Below are positions 23,785 through 35,350 of a stretch of DNA of 64,000 nt, one piece after another. The stretch is from Labia minor (lineage: Eukaryota; Arthropoda; Insecta; Dermaptera; Spongiphoridae), in NCBI GenBank assembly GCA_963082975.1, contig OY720344.1:87048107-87112106 (forward strand), read 5' to 3'. Made by a program: the position numbers and the translations under genes. Position 1 is the first letter of the stretch, and each line of letters opens with the position of its first letter. Below the pieces are notes generated by a model. It ran no database searches. It was not told where the DNA came from and saw nothing but the letters and a program-made list of their open reading frames with translations.

Positions 23785-23930
23785 ATGGCAGAGCCCGCTA
23801 ATATTTAGGGCGCTCCAGGCAAATGAATAAATTGGCGCCCCTATATTCGTAAAATTTTTACATGCATAAACAAAATGCCGCCCATCAGATTTTCCGCCCC
23901 GGACAAATGTCCGTTTTGCCACCTTCATTT
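23785..23930. mobile_element. Partial hAT-type MITE
   Basis: GGCAGAGCCCGCTAATATTTAG resembles hAT termini (CAGAGCC...), followed by GGGCGCTCC and ATTGGCGCCCC. No matching right end is visible, and the sequence runs directly into a scrap of HINE family 1. Assignment rests on style of terminus only. Confidence 0.35.
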
Positions 23931-23980
23931 TTTCAAAATTTTCATGATCACAATACTATCTCTAGTGTGATAGTATTAGT
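23931..23980 (-). mobile_element. HINE family 1, 5'-end scrap
   Basis: AAAATTTTCATGATCACAAT then ACTATCTCTAGTGTGATAGT is the inverted first ~50 bp of family 1. The rest of the element is missing. Confidence 0.7.
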
Positions 23981-23984
23981 ATTA

Positions 23985-24960
23985 AATGATAATAAAAAGA
24001 AAAACAAGTTAAAGAAAAATTGAAAATAAATTTCACTTTAAATAAACATTTTTTCTTCAATTATACTTGTTTTAGAATAAAATATTTCTTAATTGATAAG
24101 ACAAAACACATCGATTGACAAGAATAATCGTCAAAATTAAAGATTAAAGTGAAATATATATATCATTATATATAAATATATACTATATAAATAAAAAACA
24201 TTACGCTTCATAAATAAAAAAGAAATTTATAATAAAATAAATACTGAATTTTAATAGAATCAATTAAAATTTTTGAAATTATTTCTTTTATAATATTTTA
24301 TTTCTTGGGATATATTTTATTCTATAAAAAATTTAAGAAAAAAGATTCCCTGCCATCTCAAATCACTAGAAAATATGAAAAAACGCCATTCAAAGTTGAG
24401 TCCCGGTCCATTAAATAGATAAGAAATTTCCAGGGTTATTCTTATAATTTTTTTTTTATATTCTTCAATTTCTATTGGTATACACAGTCACCTAGAAAAA
24501 GAATAATTTTTTTGCCACTGTCAACTTCTTTTTATATTCATGAGCTACTTTGAGAAATTTTAAATCGATTGAAAATCAAATTCAATTGATAAAACGACCG
24601 TTTCCAAGCACCGTAATTCAATCTGACTACTATTTATTTCACGATCACTTAACTATCATATAAATATAGACATTTCCATTAATAAGAAAAGATTAACTGA
24701 TTAGTATATTTATATAAAAATAACATATTATTATAAAAAATAACAATAAATAAATAAAAGAATTGAATGAAATTGCCAATTAAATAAAGTCCTTGCAAGT
24801 GATCTTTTTTTTGCTATATTATTTATTTCTTCTTTTTTTCAATCATTGATTGAAAATTTACATCCAATTCTCTGCAATTTCAATCAAAAATATTTTCTCC
24901 AGCTATCGTTATCCTGGTTATTATTTTATAAACAAACTAATAAAATTAAAATCAACAACC
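23985..24960. other. AT-rich sequence, nothing recognised
   Basis: A/T-rich DNA without element ends, coding or tRNA-like signal. Confidence 0.55.
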
Positions 24961-24971
24961 TCATATCCTAT

Positions 24972-25244
24972 CTTCTTCTTAAGGTGCCGTCTCCCTTCGG
25001 TGTTTGGCCATCATCATGACTAGGATATCCTTATAAGCTGCTCAGCCATGATGATTTTTCTTGGGAATGTTAATGCGGTGGTTTCCCGTTGCCTTCCGCA
25101 TGTATAGAACCAGGAACTGATAGTTCCTGGAGCCGGAGGCAGCTGATGTTATATTGAATTTTATTAGAAAAATTTGTTCTTAGTTAGAATGGAACGCCGA
25201 CTCTTGTGTAGAAAATTGCCACGCTACACTCTTGGTAAGCTGCT
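24972..25244 (-). mobile_element. SINE-B, tRNA-derived, complete copy
   Basis: Flanked by an 11-bp direct repeat TCATATCCTAT (24961-24971 and 25245-25255). The minus-strand head is AGCTTACCAAGAGTGTAG, then GGCGTTCCATTCTAAC (B box with one change). The body carries the hairpin CAGGAACT/AGTTCCTG, the phrase GGCAACGGGAAACCACC and a short AAG-repeat tail. About 273 bp. The 8.2 kb element shares the first half. Target duplication, pol III boxes and tail support a SINE. Confidence 0.78.
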
Positions 25245-25259
25245 TCATATCCTATAAAG

Positions 25260-26375
25260 AAAATATTTTTTTATTAATTTCAGGTAAATTTGAATTTCCA
25301 AAGTGGATATATTTTAATTCTACTTGTAATTATAACAAGATAATAAAATAACAGACGACCTAATATGACTTTTATTTTCAAAAAATATAAACGCCCTCGG
25401 GTTTGCTAATGATCAGAATAATTTATCAATATATAGGTTGGATATTAATTGAACATTAATAAAGTAAAAATATGTTTAAATTATATATATAATAACTTTC
25501 AATAATTAAGATATTTATTTAAATACAAATAAATATAAATCCTGTAAAAATACTTACAATATGTCATTAAATTTAAAACAATTTCAAACCACTAATATAT
25601 ATTTTGGGTAAAAAATAATATCGATTAGGTCAATAAATATGAAATAAATTAGAATGAATGAATTAAAAATTTTAGTATGAAACTATTCTAATATACAAAG
25701 AATATAAATTTATTCATTTAATTTAATGAGTAGATATGAAATTGTCATTTAAATTTTTAATTTAATGTAGGCAACAAAATAGAATGAAATGAAAAGTACT
25801 TGCCAACCACTACTATCATAAATTGTTGATTTTATTTTCACTCGTTGTTACATTCACTATTTAAATTTAAATAGTTTAGTACTTGAATTGAAAAGTTGTA
25901 TTATTCGAGAATAGTCTGCAAGAATAGAGAGCGAGTGAGATACATATGTAAATGCTAGATAAAGCTTTAATGGTCAGAGGGTAATGGGGCAAATGTTGAA
26001 CAAAATGATAATTGCAGACAACATATGCCGATTTCAATCGTGGTCCTTTTCTCAGTGAACAACCACTGCATAGGAAATGAAATTCAAGTGGATGGAAATT
26101 TCGAGTATGCCAAGACTAGAGGAAGGAAATCGAAAATTCTGAATTGAAAGTAAAATAAACAATAGATAATTAGATAGGCTTATGAATTTAATATAACATT
26201 GTATTGTTCACTTTTAGATTATTATATCTCCCTCTAAAATCTTCTCACTAAATTTTTCTAAAGTTTTCAGTAATGATAATTTTTTTTTTTTTTATTTTAA
26301 TCGAAATGCCTTAATTTCTAAAAAGTAAGGTGGATAAAAGTTAGATATTTTTTTTAATTTATGTATTTTTTTTTA
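25260..26375. other. AT-rich sequence, nothing recognised
   Basis: A more complex patch at 25905-26130 shows no frame, TIR or second copy. It might be unique host sequence. Confidence 0.5.
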
Positions 26376-26379
26376 TTAA

Positions 26380-26530
26380 AGACCATCAGGATCTCATCCT
26401 ATTTTCCCAGTTTGAATGATTCACAAAATATTAATTTATAATTTTTTTATGAAATTGGTAAGGTTTGAACTCACATTATACTCCCAGTAGTTCAGCATGT
26501 AATCACTCGCCTACGTTCTTTGTTAGTATA
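26380..26530 (-). mobile_element. tRNA-like SINE fragment (SINE-C)
   Basis: Minus strand reads GTAGGCGAGTGATTACATGC (A-box-like), then GAACTACTGGGAGT, then GTGAGTTCAAACCTTACC (B-box-like GTTCAAACC). Spacing is as in a tRNA-derived head. The downstream part includes ATAGGATGAGATCCTGATGG. It is not a functional tRNA: the acceptor ends do not pair, and there is only one copy in the window. Confidence 0.5.
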
Positions 26531-26656
26531 TTTTTAATTAAAGAAAAAGTGAGAAAAAATTATTTAGTAAAAAATAGGCAATTTTTTAATGTTAAATATT
26601 AAATATAACAAATTCTTAAAAATTTAGAAATTTTATAAAATTAAAATATTTCTAAA

Positions 26657-26856
26657 TAAAATAAATATAAAAAAAAATTTATAAAATAACGTTTTTTTCA
26701 TGGACTAAAAAGAATAAAATAATTTTTCTATAAGCCTGACTAACGTTTTTATAAACTAACGTTTTTATAAACTTTGTCAGGCTTATACAAAAATTATTTT
26801 ATTCTTTTTAATCCATGAAAAAAACGTTATTTTATAAAACTATTTTATATTTATAT
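26657..26856. repeat. Inverted repeat (snapback), arms ~75-95 bp
   Basis: Left arm ATAAAATAACGTTTTTTTCA then TGGACTAAAAAGAATAAAAT. The right arm is the inverse with few mismatches, meeting at GCCTGAC...GTCAGGC. The centre is a tandem TAACGTTTTTATAAAC (two copies). It could be a MITE, but no clear target duplication is visible in the A/T-rich flanks. Confidence 0.7.
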
Positions 26857-26859
26857 TCT

Positions 26860-28115
26860 TTTATTCTTTTTAGTGCGATTTTAATTCTATAAATAAAATT
26901 ATACTTAGAAAAGGATCTAAGATGAGAAATAGATAAAGATGATGTTATACGAGAATTGGCAAATAAAATAGAATAAAAAGAAAATATCACACACACACAC
27001 ACAATCTTCTAAAAATAATTATAATTATATTAAGTAAATGTTATTATTAATGTTTTTAAAATATATTTATTACAATTATTATATTAATTAGACGTTTCTC
27101 TTTTATTATTATAAATTATTTTGAATTTTTTTCAAAATGAAAACCAACTCAATCTTTATCCGTCAGATGGCGAGAATATTAAGACAATTAATCGCTAATT
27201 ACATTACAATTTATTAATTATAATTCAATTATATTTCTTCCATATCTTCTAGGGATCCATTGAAATATCTAAAAACATTTTCAAAAGTTATCTGAATTTA
27301 AAGTTGATGAAAAATCGATTTCAATTTGACATAAGAGCGAACAGACAGACAGACCACAGACCATCATGAAGTGAAGTTGATAAAAACGATATAAAAAAAC
27401 CAATTTAAAATCAAGAAATGGTTATCAGATTTTAAAGTTTCATATTTTCAAATCTATGTCAATTTCCTAGAATTTGTAATTATTTTTTTTCTAATTAATT
27501 TGCAATGAAATTAAAATAAAATGATTTATTTTAATAGAATAGAATGAATAAGTTTTTTTTTCCTATTTAATGATAATAATAAATATTAAATTATAGAAAC
27601 AAATTGTTTTCTATATTAATATTATAATAAAATACACACACAGGTGTATATTTAATTTATTTTTCTTATATATATATATTTCAAATAGTTAATAGTTTTT
27701 ATTTAATTTAAAAATTTTTATAGTACAGAAATAAATATATTTAGATTGATTATAAAAATATTTAAATTATATAAAAATAATTATACTTATATACTATATA
27801 TACATGAAATAAATAATTATAATTAAATTTCTTCTGAGTAATATTATAACATAGGAACATTTAAAATTTAAATAATTATAATATTTTTCTACATGACTAT
27901 TTTGACTTATTTTTTACAGATTAAATATATAGTTCAATTAATAAAAGATCATTAGTTATATTTTACAAATATAATTACTAGCTACTTATTAAAATATTTT
28001 ACTCTATAACATTTTAATTTTAAATTGCATATCAATATTTCATAAAAATAATAATATTATATTGATAACTTTACCAGTATTTTGATTTTTATTCAGAGCA
28101 CTTGTTTAATCTCGT
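26860..28115. other. AT-rich sequence with a small repeat fragment
   Basis: Includes an (AC)n tract near 26990. At 27303-27385 is a fragment, GATGAAAAATCGATTTCAAT, followed by AGAGCGAACAGACAGACAGA. The same phrase recurs at 29705-29785, so it belongs to a dispersed repeat with a (CAGA)n tract. The remainder is A/T-rich. Confidence 0.5.
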
Positions 28116-28119
28116 GTTT

Positions 28120-28460
28120 TTGAAAGTTTTCCTAAAATAGATGAACAAACGAAGGGATGCTGGTTAATGGTGAGGGAGGTAGGAGGAGGAGGAGGAGGAT
28201 GAGGAGGATGGAAAGTGTTGAAGGACTCCTGTTATCACTTGAGAAACATATATTAGAAAGAAAAAGTTTCAGCACACAATAGCCAGAGGCTTGGAAAGAT
28301 ATTGGGCCATTTTTGGTTGGGTGGGTGGACAGCTTTGCGAGGCGATTATAGCCCTCGGGGCGGGAGGTTAAACCACAGTAAATTAGGAGCCTTACAACAG
28401 CTGCGACTGGATCAAGAGATTATATTCGCAAAACATGTCCGAACATTCACGAAACATCAA
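28120..28460. other. GC-richer apparently single-copy block with (GGA)n
   Basis: A (GGA)n run (28176-28200) is followed by complex sequence holding CAACAGCTGCGACTGG and GCGAGGCGATTATAGCCCTC. No long open frame, TIR or second copy seen. It stands out from the A/T-rich flanks and could be host regulatory or conserved non-coding DNA. Confidence 0.35.
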
Positions 28461-28619
28461 TGAGAAATCACACAATTTGTAATAATCACTCTAAATGATA
28501 ACTCTATTAAAATATTAATTCCATTTATAATACTAAATATATTATTATATTAAAGAATAGGAAATGTTCTCATAAATAGTAGTTAAAGTGAAATAAAATG
28601 ATTTTTTTATAAAATAAAT

Positions 28620-28894
28620 TTGAAGTGTGTCCACTTTAGAGGAAAAAAAAATGAAAACGTGGTAGGTAATGACCCTCTTCCTGATGAGCTATATTTCTCA
28701 AAAACTACGAATTTTGAATAATGCCCGTGTACCAAATTTCATTATTCTAGCACAAACCGTTTTTCACCGCGTTGTCTACACACAAACACACATACACACA
28801 CACATTTTTCTCAACCTTAGTGAAAATGATTAAGGAACCTTCAAAACGTATAAAAACATCAAAATCTCGATATCGAAAATTTTCGTGAGATAGT
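28620..28894 (-). mobile_element. HINE family 1, deleted and diverged copy
   Basis: The left end TGAAGTGTGTCCACTTTAGA joins a remnant of the 3' hairpin directly to the mid-element block (TTAGAGGAAAAAAAAATG). It continues through the GAAATTTGGTA module (inverted) and an (AC)n tract to GAAAATTTTCGTGAGATAGT. About 320 bp are missing, including the AT-rich tail and most of the internal 5' hairpin. Confidence 0.72.
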
Positions 28895-28899
28895 AAAAA

Positions 28900-29690
28900 A
28901 AATTATTAAAAAAAAAAAATAAATAAAAATCTATAAATACAAAAATATAATCTAATGAATAGATTACATAGAATTAAGAGAAGAACGTTTATATTAACGA
29001 TAGTATAATATAATAGAAGTTTAATTCAATATGTAACATTAATAAATAAATAATAAAGGTTGTAACCTATAAATGTTCTTATATCTTTAATATATAAATG
29101 ATAAAGAAAATAAAAGAGCGAATAGTAAATGGAAAATAAAAATAATTATCATAATTAAAGTATATTAATTAAAAGGGAGTGGAAGACAGAATTGTTCAAT
29201 TTAAACTCTAAATTTCATTTGCTGACTTGAGATAAAATTCATTTTGCTCTTCTCTCTTTTTTACAAACTAATTTATTATTTATTTATTAAGTGTGTAATA
29301 AAAAGAAAATAATTGTAATATTAGAGTTTATAAAACAAGTCTATATAAATTGTAACTCTTTGTCTAAACACAATAATGAGAAAATTTAAAAAAATTATCA
29401 TATTAAAAAATATCATTTATTTATTTATTTATTATTCTGTAAAAGTTAATTTACTATATCAATTATTAAAAATCAAGAGAAAAAATATATTTTTTTAATA
29501 TAAACTATAATTCTCTCACTATTAGGCACATTTAATAAAAAAAATAAGCAAATAGTGAGGTTGCATCTTACCTTGAATTGAGTTGCATATAAATCGGATA
29601 AATTTATTATATCGTCCTTTCAATTTAAAAGACAGTAATAAAAACAAAAAAAACATAACTAAAACATATTGTTTTGTAAAAAATTAAATA
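28900..29690. other. AT-rich sequence, nothing recognised
   Basis: No signal beyond A/T-rich low complexity. Confidence 0.55.
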
Positions 29691-29699
29691 TTTGTTTAA

Positions 29700-29795
29700 A
29701 AAAGTCGATGAAAAATCGATTTCAATTTGTCAAAAGAGCGAACAGACACCGGGACAGACAGACGCCAAGTGAAGTTGAGTAAAACGTTATAATAA
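29700..29795 (-). mobile_element. Dispersed-repeat fragment with (CAGA)n
   Basis: GTCGATGAAAAATCGATTTC, AGAGCGAACAGACA and AAGTGAAGTTGA match the fragment at 27303-27385. The family-2 HINE begins directly after it, so the HINE may have inserted into it. Its wording (GATGAAA then a CAGA tract, then GAAGT) is similar in style to the HINE 5' regions. Confidence 0.45.
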
Positions 29796-30424
29796 TAAGT
29801 TGACCTGTGGCCAGGTCCGAACCGACCGACTGTTTGAAATAAATTAATTTCCAGCTACAGAAACAATTTCAAATAATTTTAATATATCTATTAATGTAAT
29901 AAAAAACAGATATGGATACATAAATAATAAATATAAACATTTTTAATTTTATTTTATTTATAATATATATGCAAGACCAGGCTGTGACGTCATGAATGGC
30001 TGGATGACGTCATATAATTTTAAATCAAGAAAAAACTAATAAATATGATTTTTCTCGAGGATAAAACCAATACAAAGTGCATGATTCGTGGTGATATATA
30101 AAAAAATCTCCTTTGGTATGAAAATAACCCTTTCCTTCCTATCGTCGATCGCTAATACTACCACTTCCGGTTTCCGGAATTGCACCAAAAGTTGATCAAT
30201 TCATCCCACTGATGCATTAAGTAAATATACCAAATTTCATCAAAATCGGTTGAGCCGTTCAGGCTGTACACATCTATACGGACGACGGACGGACAGACGG
30301 ACAGACATCATGCTAAAAATACTTTTTTCTGTTTAGAAAATGCATGATTCGTGGAGATATGTAAAAATCTCCACATGTGAAATTTGGTGTGAAAACAATA
30401 CCTCCCTTACTATCGTCGGTCGGT
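29796..30424 (-). mobile_element. HINE family 2, full-length copy
   Basis: Left end TAAGTTGACCTGTGGCCAGG is the inverse of the 3' hairpin and tail, followed by ACCGACCGACTGTTTG. The right end is ATCGTCGGTCGGT. Both TGACGTCA octamers are present (about 29985-30013), as are the (GGAC/AGAC) tract and the module CAAATTTCATCAAAATCGGT. Nearly identical to the 13.7 and 45.4 kb copies, in opposite orientation. Confidence 0.82.
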
Positions 30425-30429
30425 AAAAA

Positions 30430-31185
30430 TTAAAATTATTTAGAAAGTTAAATATTATATATTAAATAAAAAAATATGTTTTTTTAAATGGAATTAATTA
30501 TTATTTGAAAAAAAATAAAATGATTTTTATATTTATAAAATGATTAGAATTATATATTTTTTATAAAAATATTATTATTAATGACATGTATCCCTATAAG
30601 CAGGTTGTGCTTAGAGAGTTCTGAGTTGTTTTTACTTATTCCACCTGTATCCATTCAAATATATTCTATTATTATCATTAACAAGTAAAGTACTTTATAA
30701 AATATCAATGTGTTTTATTTAATAAATAACCTTCTGTTTATAACTATGAAGGAGTCATTGGATTATACAACAGATAAAATCCAAAATATATTACTTTTTT
30801 AAAACATAATAATTATCTTAATTCTGAAATAGATAAAATAAATATCTTATATTATTAAATAATTAGGAAGGAGCGGAAATAATTTTTTTAATTACTCTTA
30901 CAATAGTGTAAAATTATAATATTTTTTTTTTAATTTACAGCCCTCTGGCTAAATGAGTAGAATATACGTTAAATTGCTTATATCCATATTGTGATTTAAT
31001 TTATGAAATCTCCTATAGTTGAATTATAAATTTTATTTTTATTATTAGTTTAATTTTTTAAAACAATCTTTAGTATTTTTATCTTTATTTCATTTTCTTA
31101 AGTGAATTTTGCTCGTTATCGAATTGTTTCGTTCTTTAATATTATTATTGAATCGATATATATATATATATATTCTTTAATTTTA
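30430..31185. other. AT-rich sequence, nothing recognised
   Basis: A/T-rich, ending in a short (AT)n tract near 31157. No element ends seen. Confidence 0.55.
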
Positions 31186-31189
31186 ACAA

Positions 31190-31590
31190 TCTGGATAAAG
31201 TCCTTTACGTTGATGCCTATTGGGATGTGGGCAAAGACCAAAAGGTAAGGTGGTACCCCCCAGGAGACTCTGGTGGTGGCTGCGAGGCCCAGTTGCCGGC
31301 CGGGTTCATATTGATTTCCCGCCCACGACTACCCCAACAGCCGACCCCAGCTGCACTTAAGTGCGATTGATCAAAAGCCTGGGAAAGAACAGATTAGCCT
31401 CTATTGTGCACCGATACATATTAACTGGCAAAAAAAAAATATCAAAAAAAGACTTTTGGTGGAGGAGGGAGTGTGAGAGAGAGGCAGGACGAAAAGAAAA
31501 AAAATAGTGAAAATCCAGGAATTGAATCCTTAGAAAGCCATTCATGGTATCTGACTGTGTCGGACCCATTACTATCGGCATTTCGATAGA
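31190..31590. other. GC-richer block of unknown nature
   Basis: 31200-31380 is strongly GC-rich for this window (GTGGTGGCTGCGAGGCCCAG, GCCGGCCGGGTTCATATTG). On the minus strand at 31500-31570, GGATTCAATTCCTGG looks like a pol III B box. It may contain one or two SINE-type fragments, but I see no target duplication and no second copy. The 74-codon minus-strand frame has no recognisable product. Confidence 0.35.
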
Positions 31591-31599
31591 ATTTAAACT

Positions 31600-32219
31600 T
31601 TTCTATTACAAGTGTTTCTATTATATTGATAGATTTCTTTTATTTTATAGGATTTTAATTTTAATCCATTAAGAGAAAATGTACAAAGTACTAAGTGCAA
31701 TTACGATTATATAATAAGAAACAAAATAAACAATATAATAATAATAATAATCTAAAATAACAAATAAATAAATGGAACTGAATTTTTATATTTTTTTTTT
31801 TAATATTAAATAATTCAAAATATTTTTAAAAACTTTAATGATTAATTAATGAATTAAATTATTCTTTGTTACTAAAACTGTACTTTAAAAATTAATTATT
31901 GAAAGACTAACTTTAACTTTTTGTTTCAAACAATTTTTTAAGGTTTTTTCATTTAAAATAAAACTTCATTATAAAATCTCAATCTCTACTACCTACATAT
32001 GACAATTTTCATGAAGAAAATTATTTTATTGACTATCTATTTTTAATTTATCAATTATTTTCATGATTACCAAGTTATAAATATAAAAATAAGTTTCTTT
32101 CTGATTACGTATAAAATTATAAAGATCTATTTTGGATAAATTGAAATTTACAATTTTTATTTTATTTTTATTTATATTTTTGTTTTTATTATTTAAACTT
32201 AAAGTAAAAATATTCATTC
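31600..32219. other. AT-rich sequence, nothing recognised
   Basis: A/T-rich. The 63-codon frame at 32026-32217 is almost entirely N/K/I and is compositional. Confidence 0.55.
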
Positions 32220-32227
32220 TCTTAGAA

Positions 32228-32455
32228 CATTGCTTCTCAACCTTTTTTTTTTACCGTGGCACACTTTTAACGGTTTAAAAATTTGGCGGCACACAAAGAA
32301 AAAGGTGTGTAAAAGTTTAGCATTGAAAAAAATTGGTCCCAAAAACGGTTTACCTTTTTTTTAGAACCATGAAATTTAGAAGAAAAATCGGAAATGTTTA
32401 AGAGCCTCATAATCTCAGGGCACACTAATCGCGGCACAGTGGTTGAGAATTATTG
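32228..32455. mobile_element. hAT-type MITE with perfect 8-bp target duplication
   Basis: TCTTAGAA flanks the element exactly on both sides (32220-32227 and 32456-32463). Termini are CATTGCTTCTCAACC and, inverted, CAATAATTCTCAACC. The familiar hAT wording 'cacagtggttgagaa' lies just inside the right end, with GGCACAC and GGGCACAC internally. 228 bp, no coding sequence. The exact 8-bp duplication fixes both ends. Confidence 0.85.
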
Positions 32456-32469
32456 TCTTAGAAGGAAAG

Positions 32470-33478
32470 GCTTATATAACTTATGTTTTCCTTCTCTCTC
32501 CGACCATTAATTGATTTATTCTTTTAAGAGAGTACTAATATATATTTATATCAAATAATTAAAATTTTTAAGCTTGATGAATGTTCACTGTTTATACCAC
32601 TAATAATATTTTCTAAAATATATTTTTAACAATTCTATTTATTTATTTATTTACTTTTACTTTAAATAGCATATTTATAATAAATATAATATAATTATTT
32701 ATTTAATTTTAAACTTATATAACATTAAATATAAAATTATTTATTATATGTATTTTCAATAATTTTATTTTTGCTAAAATAAAGTATAAAAATATTTATT
32801 AGTTTAAAAACAAATAAAAATATAATTTTAATAATATAGCTAATTAGAAAATAACTTAAAAACATGAAAATAATGAAATTAAAAAAAAAAATATAAAATT
32901 TTATAGTAATTTTGCATATAAAACTACAAAAATCAGTTTTATTTAAATAGATTATATGATGTATTAGTCATGTATGAGTTTGTTATAAAAATTTGGAATA
33001 TAACATTGATTATATATTGATGAATACTCATTTATATTTATTATATCTGGCGTTATTTAACTAAGACTTCATATCTATTCTTAGTTAAATCCATCCAAAT
33101 TACATACTCTCCTGATTCCGTTCCTTGCATTTTAATGCCGTCCTGTTCTAACAACTGTTTTATTATTATTTAATATAATAACAAAATAAACTTATTAAAT
33201 ATATTACAATCTAAGTATATAAATAAGAAATAAAAACAATTATAATTATATGCAAATTGTTATATATTTTAAATGGTTACAAAGCAGTTGAAAAATTTTA
33301 ATTTCTTGATTTATTAAAATTTAATTTATATTAGCCAAACGAATGGAATGTTTACATTAATAATTTTGGATACACAAATTTGAATATATATATATTTATT
33401 ATTTTTTAATTATTTTTTTTATTTATTTATATTTGATGTCTTTTTTTAGCATAAAATGAATATTAATCTTTAATATCC

Positions 33479-33522
<44 letters not shown>

Positions 33523-34510
33523 ATAATTTATAATGTCTCAAAAACCAATATCCTTTTAAGTATTCTCTATAAAGATTTAATTTTACTTTAATTAAATTCT
33601 TAAAAATGATAATATTAATAATAATAACGTGAAAAAAAGACAAATAACAATATAGAATTTAAATTAAACTAGGCTTTTCGTAAGAATTAATTAAATGATA
33701 ATTTGATACTGGGGGAATGTGGGTGGGGGAGCGCAAACCCTCCTCCACTCATAGTTTGTTTGGAGAGAACCCCCCTCCCCCTTCTCCTTTCATTCATTCA
33801 CCCTATGAGTTTAAATTAAAAAAAAGGCTTGGTAATATATTCTTATTCTTCTCTCTCTTTAACTCGGTCTCTTAAATAATGCATTACTGGCAAATAAATG
33901 GGCAAAATGGCTGAGCTTTCAATTAAATAGGTCTCTAAAAAGGCCATTATAGCTTATTGAATCGCTTTACTAAATCAAAGCAAATGAAAATAAAACACAT
34001 CAAAATGAAATGTTTAATTTCATTCTTTTTTTTTTTTTTTATTAAAATTACACATTACTGATATACAATAAAAACAAAAAAATCGAATGTTTCAATATTG
34101 ATGATATTATATTATAATGTATATTAATATTTTGTAAGAGTTTAAGGTTTAATTAAAAATATTTATTCGTAAATTATAATTTTAATTTTTTTATAAATTT
34201 AATAATGAAAATTCAATAAAATCTAAATGAAATTTAAAAATATGTTTTATACAATATGTTCTCAATATTCAATATTCTCAAATATTGATTGACACTCCAT
34301 TATTTTTAAATTATAGGCAAAAACAATAGTAAAATAGGAATAAAACTTTATACTCATTAAAATAATAATTTAACTATTTAACTATTTTTAACTTAAGATT
34401 AATCATCTTTTTATCTAAACAATCTTTTTTAAATGTCTTTAAAAAATATAGACTAGTAGATGTTGACAAATCGTTTTTATAAAAATTTATAATATTTTTT
34501 TTAATAAAAA
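32470..34510. other. AT-rich sequence with (AT)n and a short GC-rich patch
   Basis: (AT)n at about 33487-33518. A G/C-rich patch at 33710-33800 (GGGGGAATGTGGGTGGGGGA ... CCCCCCTCCCCC) shows weak self-complementarity. No coding signal. Confidence 0.5.
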
Positions 34511-34688
34511 AAATGTGCAGCATCGTACACGTGGCGGAAGTGAAACTTCTTACAATCTAGAGAATAAGATAAATTTTAGTTGAGAGTGTGAGTGAGAGAG
34601 AAATAGAGAAAAATAAAGGGATCATTTCGAAAGACATATAACAGTATAAAATTTTCGTAACAAATATTCGCTTTATTATTATTATTAT

Positions 34689-35249
34689 CTACTCTATCAT
34701 CATATCTACATTGCCTGTACTATTGTCGGTTGGTGCTTCAATTGGTAATACTGATATTAATGGCTTGTGATAACTAAAATAAGATATATATGTTCGTGAT
34801 TCGACATTTTCTATATAACGTGTAAAAACAGCATCTATTGTAGTTCCAGATTTTGTTGTGGGATCGTTATTTATAAGCAGACCAAATGTTTCTTGAAGAA
34901 AGTTGATCAACGGCAACGAATCATCAGATCCAAAATTTACATTAAAATCTCCCCCGAGAATTAGAGGGATTTTATCTTCGCCTCGTTCAAGTGCATTAGC
35001 ACCTGTGTGGCTATAAACCAGTAGTGAACGGTGTATGAAATAAATAATATCGTCTAAATTTTGGTCGTTATTTTTTTTCGGCATAGTGAAATCTGTGGAG
35101 TAGAGAAAAGCAGTTTTAAATGCAATAATAATTTTAAATCGATTTAGTAGTGTTAAAGTAATGTTGAGATTCGGATAAATAACGTGAATGGTCATCGACG
35201 CACATAACTGTATGTGTTGGCGTGTGAATCGCCGACCATGTTCACACAC
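34689..35249 (-). CDS. Endonuclease/exonuclease/phosphatase-like domain of a Helentron protein (truncated)
   Basis: A 186-codon open frame. From about residue 60 onward it reads like the C-terminal EEP-fold endonuclease attached to PIF1-type helicases in Helentron polyproteins. GDFN (100-103) fits the catalytic Asp/Asn motif, GTTIDAVF (135-142) fits the conserved substrate-side motif, and SYHKP (159-163) is the equivalent of the SDH histidine motif. In the family this domain is thought to nick DNA during rolling-circle-type transposition. The first ~55 residues look unrelated and probably reflect readthrough of non-coding or frameshifted sequence, so the ATG is not a trustworthy start. No helicase or Rep motif lies upstream: that space holds an (AT)n tract and a nested HINE. 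The ORF is intact but is only a fragment of a protein usually well over 1000 residues. Identity rests on motifs, not a search. Confidence 0.7.
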   Translation of the reverse strand: MCEHGRRFTRQHIQLCASMTIHVIYPNLNITLTLLNRFKIIIAFKTAFLYSTDFTMPKKNNDQNLDDIIYFIHRSLLVYSHTGANALERGEDKIPLILGGDFNVNFGSDDSLPLINFLQETFGLLINNDPTTKSGTTIDAVFTRYIENVESRTYISYFSYHKPLISVLPIEAPTDNSTGNVDMMIE

Positions 35250-35350
35250 ACAATTACATGCGTCGGTATGCGTGCACGCTGTATATTTGACTTGAGAATT
35301 TTAATTATTTCACGATATATATATATATATATATATAAATATCAATTTTT

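Noticed and set aside
26455-26525. Possible tRNA gene
   Set aside because: A- and B-box-like sequences are present, but acceptor and anticodon arms do not form. Treated as a SINE head.
31357-31581. 74-codon minus-strand frame in a GC-richer block
   Set aside because: No motif. It overlaps a B-box-like sequence, so a SINE-type origin is as likely as coding.
32026-32217. 63-codon minus-strand frame of N, K and I
   Set aside because: Composition only reflects A/T-rich DNA.
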